Shown: piece by piece, positions 23,829 to 33,395 of the stretch
How positions within the stretch are numbered: the first letter of the stretch is position 1
Layout of the letters: each line of letters opens with the position of its first letter
Source: Monoglobus sp964617455
GTDB taxonomy: Bacteria > Bacillota > Clostridia > Monoglobales > Monoglobaceae
Direction: 5' to 3'
NCBI GenBank assembly: GCA_964617455.1
Contig: CAZTYF010000017.1
Location: 1 to 43,768, forward strand
Length of the DNA stretch: 43,768 bases
Notes under the pieces: generated by a model
What the model saw: the letters and a program-made list of their open reading frames with translations, nothing else
Told to the model about the DNA's origin: nothing
Databases searched by the model: none
Program-made: the position numbers and the translations under genes

Positions 23829-24431
23829 ATGACCATTACCTATGAACTGGGAAATTCTCTCTATGTCAATATGACCAATCGGTGTTCCAATGCCTGCGAG
23901 TTTTGCGTTCGCTCCAAGCACGATACCGTGAACGGGGAGGACGACCTGTGGCTGGAGCGGGAGCCGTCCGTATCCGAAATTAAGGCAGATTTTGAAAAGA
24001 GGGACCTTGACAAATATGAGGCTGTGGTGTTTTGCGGATTCGGAGAGCCCACCGAGCGGTTTGACGATATGATTGAAATCGCCAAATGGCTGAAAAGCAA
24101 GGGGGACATACAAATCCGAGTCAACACCAACGGCCAGGGTAACCTGATAAACGGCAGGGATGTCACGCCGGAACTTGAGGGCGCCATCGATGTGGTTTCA
24201 ATCAGCCTCAATGCCCCCGCTGCGGAGGCCTATCAAAAAATTTGCCACAGCATATACGGGGAAGAGGCCTATGATGCCCTGCTTGATTTTGCCCGAAAAG
24301 CCAAGGCCTATGTGAAGGATGTGGTGTTCAGCGTTGTTGACAAAACCATGTCCCCGGAAGATATGGAGTGGTGCCGAGAAAGGGCCCGGGATGCGGGGGT
24401 CACCTTCAGAGTGCGGGATTATATCGAATAG
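23829..24431 (+). CDS. TatD-linked-type radical SAM protein
   Basis: This short (200-residue) radical SAM protein has the cluster motif CSNACEFCVR near residue 21. It also has VVFCGFGEPTERFDDMIE (the GGE-like SAM contact), IRVNTNGQGNLINGRDV and DVVSISLNAP. Size and motifs match the radical SAM family usually found fused or next to TatD nuclease genes in Firmicutes; no tatD is adjacent here. Its reaction is unknown. The ATG at 23829 is preferred because AAAGGA lies eight bases upstream; an ATG at 23790 sits in the terminator shadow of gdhA. Confidence 0.82.
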   Translation: MTITYELGNSLYVNMTNRCSNACEFCVRSKHDTVNGEDDLWLEREPSVSEIKADFEKRDLDKYEAVVFCGFGEPTERFDDMIEIAKWLKSKGDIQIRVNTNGQGNLINGRDVTPELEGAIDVVSISLNAPAAEAYQKICHSIYGEEAYDALLDFARKAKAYVKDVVFSVVDKTMSPEDMEWCRERARDAGVTFRVRDYIE

Positions 24432-24483
24432 CCGAAAGGGAATTGTTGGAATTTTAAAAATTTGTTAAAATTGACTTTTTCAA

Positions 24484-24512
24484 TTGACTGTTTTTACGAA
24501 GAATGCTATAAT
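24484..24512 (+). promoter_or_regulatory. Extended -10 promoter of the citrate synthase gene
   Basis: TTGACT (24484-24489), 17-bp spacer, TATAAT (24507-24512) with TGC before it. A second TTGACT lies at 24471. Confidence 0.8.
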
Positions 24513-24563
24513 AAAAATATACTAAGGATATACCGAGTCAAGTGAATTGGAGAGATGAATAAC

Positions 24564-25919
24564 ATGAGCAAAATGTCCGATATTTCCCCGGAGGTGTACG
24601 AGCTTGCCAAAAAGTGTTTGGAAATAAGCAAAATAGACCCGGCGCTCTATACCAAATACGATGTGAAGCGAGGCCTGAGAGATATTGACGGCAAGGGCGT
24701 CCTTGCGGGCCTGACCGAGATTTCCGAAATAATTTCCAATAAGATAATCGACGGAAAAACGGTTCAGTGCGACGGTGAGCTCTACTACAGAGGCTATAAT
24801 ATAATAGACATTGTGAAAAATTTGGGAGGCCGCAGATTCGGCTATGAGGAGACGGTTTACCTTTTGCTTTTCGGAGAGTTGCCGGGAGAGAAGGAGCTGA
24901 AGCCGTTTCTTAAGCTCCTTTCGGAGTATCGAAATCTGCCCACCAGCTTTGTGAGGGATATTATTCTCAAAGCTCCCAGCAGTGATATGATGAACACCCT
25001 CCAGCGGAGCGTGCTGACTTTGTTTGCCTATGACGAAAATGCCAACGACACATCCGTGCCCAATGTTTTGCGCCAGTGCCTCCAGCTCATTGCCCTGTTT
25101 CCGCTTCTTTCGGTATACGGCTATCAGGCCTATAACCACTACTACTCCGGAAACAGCCTCTTTATTCATCAGCCCGTATCGACCTATTCGACGGCGGAGA
25201 ATATCCTGCACTGTCTGCGGCCCGACGGAAAGTTCAAAAAAATAGAGGCAATGATTTTGGACATCGCCCTGATTCTCCATGCGGAGCACGGCGGCGGCAA
25301 CAACTCCACTTTCACCGACCATGTGGTGACCAGTTCCGGAACGGACACATATTCCGTTGTCGCGGCGGCTTTGGGCTCCCTCAAAGGCCCCAAACACGGA
25401 GGCGCCAACATCAAGGTGGTCGGTATGTTCGAGAACATCAAAGAGAACATTTCCGATTGGACGGACGAGGATGAAATTAAGGCATATTTGAGGAAAATCC
25501 TTGACGGAGAGGCCAACGACCACAGCGGTTTAATCTACGGTATGGGCCATGCGGTCTATTCAGTGTCCGACCCGAGAGCCCGGGTGTTCAGCACCTTTGT
25601 GGAGCGGCTGTCGGAGGAAAAGGGCAGAACGGAAGAATATAAGCTCTATTCCCTGATTGAGCGCCTGGCCCCCGAAGTCATCTGCGAAAAGAGGAAGATA
25701 TATAAGGGTGTCAGCGCCAATGTGGATTTCTACAGCGGCTTTGTGTACAATATGTTGGACTTGCCCACGGAGCTTTTTACTCCCATTTTTGCCATTGCCC
25801 GAATCGCAGGCTGGAGTGCTCACCGCATCGAGGAACTGGTGGGCGCAGGCAAAATCATAAGGCCCGCCTACAGAAATGTGGCGGAGCATAGAGAGTATAT
25901 CCCCTTTGAAGAGAGATAG
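24564..25919 (+). CDS. gltA: Citrate synthase
   Basis: This 451-residue protein belongs to the classical (Si-type) citrate synthase fold. The catalytic triad is visible as the first His in ALILHAEHGGGNNSTF, the second in GMGHAVYSVSDPRA and Asp in SANVDFYSGFVY. GPKHGGANIKV and the Arg-containing C-terminal GWSAHRIEEL are also typical. The long N-terminus (about 55 residues before DGELYYRGY) matches a clostridial subgroup. It condenses acetyl-CoA with oxaloacetate, feeding 2-oxoglutarate to GdhA upstream. ATG 24564 gives good spacing from GGAG; an ATG at 24555 abuts it. Confidence 0.93.
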   Translation: MSKMSDISPEVYELAKKCLEISKIDPALYTKYDVKRGLRDIDGKGVLAGLTEISEIISNKIIDGKTVQCDGELYYRGYNIIDIVKNLGGRRFGYEETVYLLLFGELPGEKELKPFLKLLSEYRNLPTSFVRDIILKAPSSDMMNTLQRSVLTLFAYDENANDTSVPNVLRQCLQLIALFPLLSVYGYQAYNHYYSGNSLFIHQPVSTYSTAENILHCLRPDGKFKKIEAMILDIALILHAEHGGGNNSTFTDHVVTSSGTDTYSVVAAALGSLKGPKHGGANIKVVGMFENIKENISDWTDEDEIKAYLRKILDGEANDHSGLIYGMGHAVYSVSDPRARVFSTFVERLSEEKGRTEEYKLYSLIERLAPEVICEKRKIYKGVSANVDFYSGFVYNMLDLPTELFTPIFAIARIAGWSAHRIEELVGAGKIIRPAYRNVAEHREYIPFEER

Positions 25920-25991
25920 CGGGATTAAAAATCAAAAAATCGGATAAGAAAATACGAAAATATTATATAAAATCATACGGAGGTAATTATT

Positions 25992-26534
25992 ATGAAAAAA
26001 TGGGTATGCGGAGTATGCGGATACATCTATGAGGGAGAGACACCTCCCGAAAAATGCCCCCAGTGCAACGCCCCCGCAAATGCGTTCAAAGAGCAGGAGA
26101 GCGGCCTTTCCTGGGCCTGCGAGCATGTTATAGGTGTTGCCAAGGATGTTGACCCGAGAGTTGTGGAAGGCCTCAGAGCCAACTTCACCGGCGAATGCAC
26201 CGAAGTGGGTATGTATTTGGCCATGGCAAGACAGGCCATCCGCGAAGGATATCCGGAAATCGGAGCCTTTTATCAGCAGGCGGCTTATGAAGAAGCCGAC
26301 CATGCGGCCAAGTTTGCCGAACTTTTGGGCGAGGTTGTATATCCCGACACAAAGAAAAATCTTCAATTGAGAGCCGAGGCGGAATGCGGCGCCACCGCAG
26401 GAAAGTTGGAGTTGGCCAAGCTTGCCAAGGAACTCAACTATGACGCCATTCACGACACGGTTCACGAAATGGCAAAGGACGAGGCAAGACACGGCTGCGG
26501 CTTTGAAGGTCTCCTCAAAAGGTATTTCGGATAA
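25992..26534 (+). CDS. rbr: Reverse rubrerythrin (rubredoxin domain first)
   Basis: This 180-residue protein begins with a rubredoxin-like iron site (WVCGVCGYIYEGETPPEKCPQC, residues ~4-26), followed by a ferritin-like diiron four-helix domain with Glu/His ligands (FTGECTEVGMYLAMAR, EEADHAAKFAELLGE, AKDEARHGCGFEGLL). The usual rubrerythrin has the opposite order. Reverse rubrerythrins are peroxide-reducing, oxygen-tolerance proteins in Clostridia and are commonly under PerR. AGGAGG-like GGAGG lies before the ATG, and a terminator follows. It is a single-gene unit. Confidence 0.93.
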   Translation: MKKWVCGVCGYIYEGETPPEKCPQCNAPANAFKEQESGLSWACEHVIGVAKDVDPRVVEGLRANFTGECTEVGMYLAMARQAIREGYPEIGAFYQQAAYEEADHAAKFAELLGEVVYPDTKKNLQLRAEAECGATAGKLELAKLAKELNYDAIHDTVHEMAKDEARHGCGFEGLLKRYFG

Positions 26535-26547
26535 AATCAAAAAACCA

Positions 26548-26575
26548 AGGCGGCCGGCAGTTTAGCCGGCCGCTT
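26548..26575 (+). terminator. Terminator after rubrerythrin
   Basis: GCGGCCGGC (26550-26558) pairs perfectly with GCCGGCCGC (26565-26573) around AGTTTA. The T-run is short (TTGT). Confidence 0.75.
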
Positions 26576-26760
26576 GTCTGTGCCATTTTTTGCACCGAAA
26601 AAAAGGCCTGTGGCATAAAATCAAAGAAAAGGCAAGAAAATCAAGAAACCTTAATATCACCTACAAAAAGTTGCTGTTTTATCATATTGCGATATGCTCG
26701 GGAAGAGCCTGGTTTATTTGGATTTTTTAATCAAATCTTTAATAATTTTCGGACAAAAGT

Positions 26761-26859
26761 TGCTATGATGTAAAATAGGAAAATATTTTGCTTTTATTTA
26801 CAGGAAATTTTACACAGCGTTCCAAAGTACTTGAATAAAAAGAGCGGGTATATTATTAT
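26761..26859 (+). promoter_or_regulatory. Promoter region of the pectate lyase gene
   Basis: The 364-base gap 26535-26898 holds the rubrerythrin terminator, an AT-rich stretch and two candidate promoters. One is an extended -10, TGC-TATGAT (26761-26769). The other is TTGAAT (26831-26836), 17 bp, TATTAT (26854-26859). Nothing else coding is seen. Confidence 0.6.
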
Positions 26860-26898
26860 ATTCTTGAGATGAAAAAATTTCAAGGAGGTCTCATTGTT

Positions 26899-29800
26899 AT
26901 GCCAAAATTATCGGTTTTGAAAAAATACATAGCTCTGTTTTTGAGCGTAGCCTTAGCGGTGACCCTGCTTGTGGGACTGACAATAGCAAGCACATCCGCA
27001 GCGGATAGCGGAGTCGTTCCCGAAGGTACAACAACCTACGATTTTTCCGAGTTTCAGGAGGAATCAATAGAGCCGGGAAACGAAAAATACCCCGGATTTA
27101 CCGGTTCGGATATTACCCCTGCCGGAACAAAGGGGTACATTCAATTGAATAGATCCGATGCAGATGCGAAGCTGACCTTCACCGTGAATGGGACCTGGTC
27201 GGCAGACTTTTCGAGTTCTCACAGCAACGGACCAAAGGGTATTCTCGTCACAACTCCGGACGGTAAACAATATGCCACGAATGATAAAGAGAGTCCCTGG
27301 ACACTTTCGAATATGCCGGGAGGAACCTATACCATTTCCGGAATTTCCGAGAAAAAAGCATATGATGACGGTAACGGCACAACCAAAGAAATAGGCACCA
27401 ATCATGCATATATTTCATCGATTTCGTTCATAGTCGAGTCAAGCAATCCGCCCTCCGATGTAACCAATCTTACGGCTACTCCCGGAAACGGGGAAGTAAC
27501 GCTCACTTGGGGCATCGCAACCGGTGCGGAGACTTATGAAATTTTTGTCGATAATGCTGCAGAACCTCTCATTTCCGTTCATTCGGAGACTACTTCATAC
27601 ACGGTAACGGGACTTGAAAACGACGTGAAACATACGTTTAAGGTTGTGGCCGTAAATAATGCGGGGCGGAGCGGAGGAGTCACCGTGACTGCCACTCCGA
27701 AGGAGCCGACGGATCCTCCCGGTGATTTTGTTCTTTCGGGAACGGCCAGCAATGGCACCGCCACTCTTACCTGGACCGCATCACAATGGGCAACTTCCTA
27801 CAGTGTAAAGCAAGACGACAAAGTGATCGCCGAAAACATAACGGGTCTTTCCCACCGGGTCACGGACCTCGTCAATGGCACGGCTTACAAATATCAAGTG
27901 ACGGCAATTAATAAGAACGGAGAAAAAGATTCAAACCCGATTTCCCTTACACCCCAGGCACCGCCTCCGTCGGCCATAGAGATAGCGGATTCCGGGGGAT
28001 GGCTCGAGAGTGCCTATGTAAAATGGAGAAACTCCGCCGCAGTTGACAAATACAATGTGTATGTGGCTCCTTCCGGAGGAGAATATTCCAAGATTGACGA
28101 CGAGCTGGTGCGTTATTACGGAAATTACTACAGAGCCGATGCTCTCGGACTGCCTGCGGGACAGTATCGGATGAAGATCGCGGCTGTAATGGGAAACGAA
28201 GAAACCGACTACGTTGAAACGGATGTTTTGAATGTTACCGCCCACACCCGTGAGGGATTTGCATTTGACCCGTCATCGCCACACTATCATTCCGAAGGAA
28301 TCGGCGCGTATAAACCGGACGGCTCCCTCAAAGACGGAGCACAGGTTCTCTACATAGACAATAAAAACAAGGACACCGTCGAATTTACGGTAAATGTCAA
28401 AGGCAAGCCGACCACCGCCCAAGGCCTGGTGAACATTATGGCACTGCGGGAGAAGAACGGCTCGGAACAAACTCCTCTTGCCATTCGTATGATAGGTCTG
28501 GTGGACAGTCCGGAAGGCAAAAACAGCGCGGGATATGTTCAGCTCAAGGCTTGTCAAAATATCACCTTTGAGGGCGTAGGTGACGATGCCACCACATATC
28601 ATTGGTCTTTCCTCGTTCGGTCGGCAGAGAATGTGGAAATTCGGAATTTGGCTGTTATGGAATTCTATGATGACGGCATTTCTCTTGATACCGATAACTT
28701 CAATTGCTGGGTTCACAACTGCGATGTGTTCTACGGGCAGGACAGAGGCGGTGATCAGGTGAAGGGTGACGGATCCCTTGATGTAAAGTCCGGTTCCGAT
28801 TATTGCACTTTCTCCTTTAACCATTTCTGGGACAGCGGAAAATCATCCCTCTGCGGTATGAAAGAAGATTCATTTCAGGGATACCACATTACATATCATC
28901 ATAATTGGTTTGACCACTCCGACTCCCGCCATCCGCGCATCAGGGGCGACCAAGTGCATATCTATAATAACTACTATGACGGAAACTCCAAGTACGGCGT
29001 AGGCGCCACAACGGGTTCCAGTGCATTCGTTGAAAAGAATGTATTCAGAAATGTCAAATATCCCATGCTTATATCGCTTCAGGGCAGCGATGTGCACGGA
29101 ACAAATGAAGGCACATTCTCCGGTGAGACCGGCGGAATGATAAAGGCATTTGACAATGACATACAAACAGGAAGTCAGTCCCAGTCCTACTATACCCAAA
29201 AGAACCCGGATGGTACCGATGTCAACAACATTGATGCATATGAAGTCAGCAGCGCATCCGAAAAGGTCCCGGAGACCGTAACGAGCAAATCCGATGGCAG
29301 CAAATACAGCAACTTCGATACCGAATCCAATTTCTATAAATACAATCCCGACCAAACAGCCGATGTTGTGAAAAAAGTTGAGGCTTATGCCGGCAGAGTG
29401 CAGGGCGGCGATTTCGAATACGAATTTGACGATGCGACCGAGGATGCAAATTACGACCGCATTGCGCAACTGAGCGAAAAGCTTGTGAACTACAAAACCC
29501 CATTGGTATACAGCTATACATCACCTGCCACTTACCCGGCTACCGACGGAGCTGCTCCGGAGCCTGGCCCCACGGCTCCTCCGATTCCCACGGCTCCTCC
29601 CGCAACTGCCACGCCTCAAGCAACGGCCACGCCTCAAACAACGGACACACCTCAAACAACCGACAAGCCTCAAACAACTGCCGGACCCACACAGACTCCC
29701 GCCAAGCCTATCACCGGATATTCAATCGACAGTGCAGCGGCAGAGTCCGGCGGTGTAAAGGTCACGGTGAGCTACGGCGGCGCCGAAACCCCGCCCGAAG

Positions 29801-29997
29801 GAGTGCTCATTGCCGCCAAATACGGCGAAGGCGGCGTTGTTACGGCCATGAGCGGAGCCGTTAAGATTGACGGCGCAAACATGTACACAATTCCCGACTT
29901 TGCGGTGGCGAGCGGCGAGACGGCCAAGGTGTTCCTCTGGACGGGAACCGATATAATAAGGCCCTTGGCGGACGCCAAAGACATAGTTGTTCGCTAA
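26899..29997 (+). CDS. Secreted modular pectate lyase (PL1-like) with FN3 domains
   Basis: This 1032-residue secreted protein has a signal peptide (about 1-35; hydrophobic YIALFLSVALAVTLLVGLTIA). A beta-sandwich N-terminal module follows (about 38-180, possibly carbohydrate-binding), then three fibronectin type III-like modules (about 184-272, 273-353, 354-450). The parallel beta-helix lyase spans about 450-870 with PL1/Pel hallmarks: WVHNCDVFYGQDR, the Ca-site acidic cluster DDGISLDTD, YHHNWFDHSDSRHPRIRG with the catalytic Arg near 680, and HIYNNYYDGN. A Thr/Pro-rich repeat linker (about 887-935) leads to a small C-terminal domain. It cleaves polygalacturonate by beta-elimination. ATG 26899 is chosen because AAGGAGGT lies nine bases before it. 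No SLH or LPXTG anchor is seen. Confidence 0.9.
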   Translation: MPKLSVLKKYIALFLSVALAVTLLVGLTIASTSAADSGVVPEGTTTYDFSEFQEESIEPGNEKYPGFTGSDITPAGTKGYIQLNRSDADAKLTFTVNGTWSADFSSSHSNGPKGILVTTPDGKQYATNDKESPWTLSNMPGGTYTISGISEKKAYDDGNGTTKEIGTNHAYISSISFIVESSNPPSDVTNLTATPGNGEVTLTWGIATGAETYEIFVDNAAEPLISVHSETTSYTVTGLENDVKHTFKVVAVNNAGRSGGVTVTATPKEPTDPPGDFVLSGTASNGTATLTWTASQWATSYSVKQDDKVIAENITGLSHRVTDLVNGTAYKYQVTAINKNGEKDSNPISLTPQAPPPSAIEIADSGGWLESAYVKWRNSAAVDKYNVYVAPSGGEYSKIDDELVRYYGNYYRADALGLPAGQYRMKIAAVMGNEETDYVETDVLNVTAHTREGFAFDPSSPHYHSEGIGAYKPDGSLKDGAQVLYIDNKNKDTVEFTVNVKGKPTTAQGLVNIMALREKNGSEQTPLAIRMIGLVDSPEGKNSAGYVQLKACQNITFEGVGDDATTYHWSFLVRSAENVEIRNLAVMEFYDDGISLDTDNFNCWVHNCDVFYGQDRGGDQVKGDGSLDVKSGSDYCTFSFNHFWDSGKSSLCGMKEDSFQGYHITYHHNWFDHSDSRHPRIRGDQVHIYNNYYDGNSKYGVGATTGSSAFVEKNVFRNVKYPMLISLQGSDVHGTNEGTFSGETGGMIKAFDNDIQTGSQSQSYYTQKNPDGTDVNNIDAYEVSSASEKVPETVTSKSDGSKYSNFDTESNFYKYNPDQTADVVKKVEAYAGRVQGGDFEYEFDDATEDANYDRIAQLSEKLVNYKTPLVYSYTSPATYPATDGAAPEPGPTAPPIPTAPPATATPQATATPQTTDTPQTTDKPQTTAGPTQTPAKPITGYSIDSAAAESGGVKVTVSYGGAETPPEGVLIAAKYGEGGVVTAMSGAVKIDGANMYTIPDFAVASGETAKVFLWTGTDIIRPLADAKDIVVR

Positions 29998-30042
29998 TCA
30001 AAAAACAAGTAAAACTTATATAAAATTTCTTCCCAATAAAAG

Positions 30043-30066
30043 CGGCGGGCATCCGGCCCGCCGTTT
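30043..30066 (+). terminator. Terminator after the pectate lyase
   Basis: CGGCGGGC (30043-30050) pairs with GCCCGCCG (30056-30063) around ATCCG, then TTT. Confidence 0.75.
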
Positions 30067-30141
30067 CCCATGGGCGTAGAAGCATATATGGCTGCCACCT
30101 TGAAATTTTTCGATATTTTTGTGGATTCCCCAAAATTTTCC

Positions 30142-30170
30142 TTGAAATGAGGGCGGTTTAGTTGTATAAT
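30142..30170 (+). promoter_or_regulatory. Promoter of pta-ackA
   Basis: TTGAAA (30142-30147), 17-bp spacer, TATAAT (30165-30170). The leader to the pta ATG is about 100 bases and AT-rich. Confidence 0.8.
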
Positions 30171-30275
30171 ATTCCTTGAAAGAGGGGGCGGAATTTAATT
30201 AAATTCTTACTTTGATTTGATATCGATATATGCAAAATAATAATCAAAAATACATAATGAAATGAGGTTAAGCAA

Positions 30276-31271
30276 ATGTCAAATTTCATGGAAACAATCA
30301 AGGCCAAGGCGAAGGCAGACATAAAAACCATCGTTCTGGCCGAGGGTGAAGAGCAGAGAACCATCGACGCGGCGGCAAAAGTCCTGAAGGAGGGATATGC
30401 CAAGCTCATCCTTTTGGGCAATCCGGATGTTATCAAGGCCAAGGCGGCGAATGTGGATATTTCCGCTGCCGAGATTATAGACCCCGCCACCAGCCGGCTT
30501 GCGCCGGAGCTTGCGGATGCGCTGTATGAACTGAGGAAGCACAAGGGAATGACTCCGGAACAGGCCGGGGAAATCATAAAGGACGTGCTGTATTTCGGCT
30601 GTATGTTGGTAAAGACCGGCAAGGCCGACGGTATGGTTGCAGGCGCCGTTCACGCTACGGCTGACGTTATGCGCTCCGCTCTTCAGACCATCAAGACGGC
30701 ACCGGGCACCAAAGTCGTGTCTGCCTTTTTCCTGATGATAGTTCCCGATTGCGAATACGGAAAGGACGGAACTTTCGTGTTCTCGGACTGCGGACTCAAT
30801 GAGTATCCCGATTCCGAGAAGCTGGCGGAAATCGCCATATCCTCATCCAAATCTTTCAAGGCTTTGGTGGGCGAGGAGCCCAAGGTTGCCATGCTCTCCT
30901 ATTCAACCTACGGCAGTGCCAAATCCGAGCAGGTTGATCTGGTGAGAAACGCCGCCAATATTGCCAAAGAGTTGGCTCCCGACCTGAAACTTGACGGCGA
31001 GCTCCAGCTTGATGCCGCCATCGTTCCCAGTGTTGCAAAGCTGAAGGCTCCCGAAAGCACCGTTGCGGGCAGTGCCAATGTGCTCATATTCCCCAATTTG
31101 GACGCGGGCAATATAGGCTACAAACTGACCCAGAGATTGGCCAAAGCCGAAGCCTACGGCCCAATGACCCAAGGTATGGCAAGGCCGGTCAATGATCTGT
31201 CCCGGGGCTGCAGTGCGGAGGACATCGCGGGGGTTGTGGCCATAACAAGCGTTCAGGCCCAGAATATGTAG
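30276..31271 (+). CDS. pta: Phosphate acetyltransferase
   Basis: This 331-residue short-form Pta has no N-terminal regulatory extension. Family blocks are clear: KTIVLAEGEEQRTIDAAAKV, DGMVAGAVHATADVMRSALQ, the VAMLSYSTYGSA loop, ELQLDAAIVPSVAKLKAPES, VLIFPNLDAGNIGYKLTQR and PVNDLSRGCSAEDI. It converts acetyl-CoA and phosphate to acetyl-phosphate. The next gene is ackA, 50 bases away, giving the standard acetate pathway for substrate-level ATP. GAGG precedes the ATG. Confidence 0.96.
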   Translation: MSNFMETIKAKAKADIKTIVLAEGEEQRTIDAAAKVLKEGYAKLILLGNPDVIKAKAANVDISAAEIIDPATSRLAPELADALYELRKHKGMTPEQAGEIIKDVLYFGCMLVKTGKADGMVAGAVHATADVMRSALQTIKTAPGTKVVSAFFLMIVPDCEYGKDGTFVFSDCGLNEYPDSEKLAEIAISSSKSFKALVGEEPKVAMLSYSTYGSAKSEQVDLVRNAANIAKELAPDLKLDGELQLDAAIVPSVAKLKAPESTVAGSANVLIFPNLDAGNIGYKLTQRLAKAEAYGPMTQGMARPVNDLSRGCSAEDIAGVVAITSVQAQNM

Positions 31272-31321
31272 TTTGAATTTTAAAAAATCAAAACGGAAAA
31301 TAAATATCGGAGGGTTTACAT

Positions 31322-32515
31322 ATGAAAGTATTAGTTATAAATGCGGGCAGTTCCTCTCTCAAATATCAACTCATCGAAACCGATACGGAAGAGGTTTTGG
31401 CCAAGGGTCTGTGCGAGAGAATAGGCCTTGAGGGCTCCAAACTGACTCATTCCCCGGAAAACAAAGCCGAGTATGTGAAAGAGCAGGAGATGCCCACCCA
31501 CACCACCGCCGTAAAGTTGGTGCTTGAGGCGTTGGTTGACCCGGAACATGGGGTTATCGACCATATAGACGAGATTTCCGCAGTGGGGCACAGAGTTCTC
31601 CACGGAGGCCAGGTCTACAGCGATTCCGTTATAGTCAACAGCGACGTGAAAAAGGTGGTCAAGGATTGCTTCCCCTTGGGCCCCCTCCACAATCCCGCGA
31701 ACCTTATCGGAATCGAAGCCTGCGAGGATGCTCTGCCGGGCAAACCTCAGGTGGCGGTTTTCGACACCGCATTCGGCCAGAGCATGAGCCCCAAAGCATA
31801 TATGTATGCGATACCCTATAAGTATTACGAAAAATACGGGCTCCGCAAATACGGCTTCCACGGCACCAGCCACAAGTTCGTATCCGCCAAAACCATCGAG
31901 TTTGCAAATTTGGACAAGAAGACCTGCAAAGTCATCGTGTGCCACTTGGGCAATGGAGCCAGCATTTCCGCATCCATAGGAGGCAAGTGTGTGGACACCA
32001 GTATGGGCCTCACCCCTCTTGAGGGCCTCATTATGGGCACTCGGAGCGGCGACATCGATGCGGCGGTCGTTCAATTCCTTGCCAATAACGAAAACCTTAC
32101 CGTTGACGAAGTGCTGAACATCCTCAACAAGGAATCGGGTGTTTTGGGTATTTCCGGCGTTTCCAGCGATTTCAGAGACCTGAGCGCAGCGGCGGAAGAG
32201 GGCAATGAGAGAGCCCAAGTGGCCCTTGACGCCTTCATATATCGGGTTGCCAAATATATAGGCTCCTATGTTGCTGCCATGAACGGCGTCGATGCTATTG
32301 CCTTTACGGGCGGAATCGGTGAAAACGATTGCGCGACCCGAGGCAAAATTTGCGAGTATTTGGGCTATTTGGGTATTGAAATCGACCCGGAGAACAACAG
32401 CAAGCGGGGCGAGGAGATGTACATCTCAACTCCCGACTCAAAGGTGAAGGTTATGGTTATCCCCACCAACGAGGAGCTTGCCATCGCAAGGGAGACCGTT
32501 GCCCTTGTGAAATAA
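31322..32515 (+). CDS. ackA: Acetate kinase
   Basis: This 397-residue kinase has the N-terminal signature VLVINAGSSSLKYQL, the catalytic region VFDTAFGQSM, HGTSHKFVS, VCHLGNGASISA, TPLEGLIMGTRSGDID and FTGGIGEN. It makes ATP and acetate from acetyl-phosphate. GGAGG lies before the ATG, and it forms an operon with pta. A perfect terminator follows. Confidence 0.97.
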   Translation: MKVLVINAGSSSLKYQLIETDTEEVLAKGLCERIGLEGSKLTHSPENKAEYVKEQEMPTHTTAVKLVLEALVDPEHGVIDHIDEISAVGHRVLHGGQVYSDSVIVNSDVKKVVKDCFPLGPLHNPANLIGIEACEDALPGKPQVAVFDTAFGQSMSPKAYMYAIPYKYYEKYGLRKYGFHGTSHKFVSAKTIEFANLDKKTCKVIVCHLGNGASISASIGGKCVDTSMGLTPLEGLIMGTRSGDIDAAVVQFLANNENLTVDEVLNILNKESGVLGISGVSSDFRDLSAAAEEGNERAQVALDAFIYRVAKYIGSYVAAMNGVDAIAFTGGIGENDCATRGKICEYLGYLGIEIDPENNSKRGEEMYISTPDSKVKVMVIPTNEELAIARETVALVK

Positions 32516-32541
32516 ACCAAGGCGTCGGAACCGAAATTCGT

Positions 32542-32572
32542 GAGGGACGGACATTTGCTCCGTCCCTCTTTT
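32542..32572 (+). terminator. Strong intrinsic terminator after ackA
   Basis: GAGGGACGGA (32542-32551) pairs perfectly with TCCGTCCCTC (32559-32568) around a 7-base loop, followed by TTTT. Confidence 0.9.
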
Positions 32573-32615
32573 GGACGGCACCGAGGGAAACGAAACAAAA
32601 AGGAGGGAACGGAAG

Positions 32616-33209
32616 TTGGACTATCAAAATAAGACCGATGAAGAATTGGCGGTTATGGCCAAAACCGACCGGGGAGCGGCGGAATATCTTTTGGGCAAAT
32701 ATAAGGATTTGGTCCGCACCATAGCCAAAACCTATTTCCTGGCAGGGGGCGACAACGACGACTTGGTCCAGGAAGGAATGATCGGTCTGTTGGGAGCGGT
32801 GGGCGATTTTGATTCGTCCAAGGACACATCCTTTTCCACTTTTGCCGACCTGTGTATCAGACGCAGAATATTCACGGCCATAAAATCCGCAGGGAGGCAG
32901 AAACACCTGCCCCTTAACAACTATGTGTCCCTCAGCAAACCCCTTGACGACGAAAAACCCGACATCACTCTGTCCGACACCCTGGTTGGTTCGGATAATA
33001 TAGATCCGGAAACCCTCTACATCAGAAACGAAAATATCAGGGCCATTGAAAAGGACATCAACGAAAAGCTCAGCGATTTGGAAAAGCGGGTGCTGATTTT
33101 GCACCTCCAGGGTATGTCATACAGCGAAATTTCCGAAGCGGTCAATAAACCCGAAAAATCAATAGATAACGCCCTGCAAAGGGCCAAGAAGAAGCTGGAC
33201 GAGAACTGA
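32616..33209 (+). CDS. sigH: SigH-type sporulation/transition-state sigma factor
   Basis: This 197-residue sigma-70 family factor resembles Bacillus/Clostridium SigH. Region 2 reads GGDNDDLVQEGMIGLLGAV then FSTFADLCIRRRIFTAIKSA; the RQKHLPLNNYVSLSKPL phrase follows; region 4 reads LSDLEKRVLILHLQGMSYSEISEAVNKPEKSIDNALQR. SigH drives early sporulation and transition-phase genes. The start is TTG at 32616, with AAGGAGG nine bases upstream. An upstream TTG at 32571 lies in the ackA terminator and is unlikely. The ackA terminator directly upstream leaves little room for a separate promoter, so weak read-through from pta-ackA is possible. Confidence 0.9.
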   Translation: MDYQNKTDEELAVMAKTDRGAAEYLLGKYKDLVRTIAKTYFLAGGDNDDLVQEGMIGLLGAVGDFDSSKDTSFSTFADLCIRRRIFTAIKSAGRQKHLPLNNYVSLSKPLDDEKPDITLSDTLVGSDNIDPETLYIRNENIRAIEKDINEKLSDLEKRVLILHLQGMSYSEISEAVNKPEKSIDNALQRAKKKLDEN

Positions 33210-33395
33210 TTCCCGTTCGGCTTTTCTTTTGCAAAATATCTGTAATTTTATGCCGAATTCAATATATTTCAAAGAAAATTATCAAACCACAAAAATCGAA
33301 AAATGTCAAGGGGAAATTTCAAAAATATTAAAATTCAAATACAGGCACGATAAACAGACAAATTTTTCCCCCTCAAAAACCTGCCGAAAATCAAG

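Noticed and set aside
29585..29700. The short repeats in the pectate lyase linker as a CRISPR or DNA repeat array
   Set aside because: The repeats are codon-phased Thr/Pro/Ala/Gln units inside one open frame, with no spacers. No CRISPR array is seen anywhere in the window.
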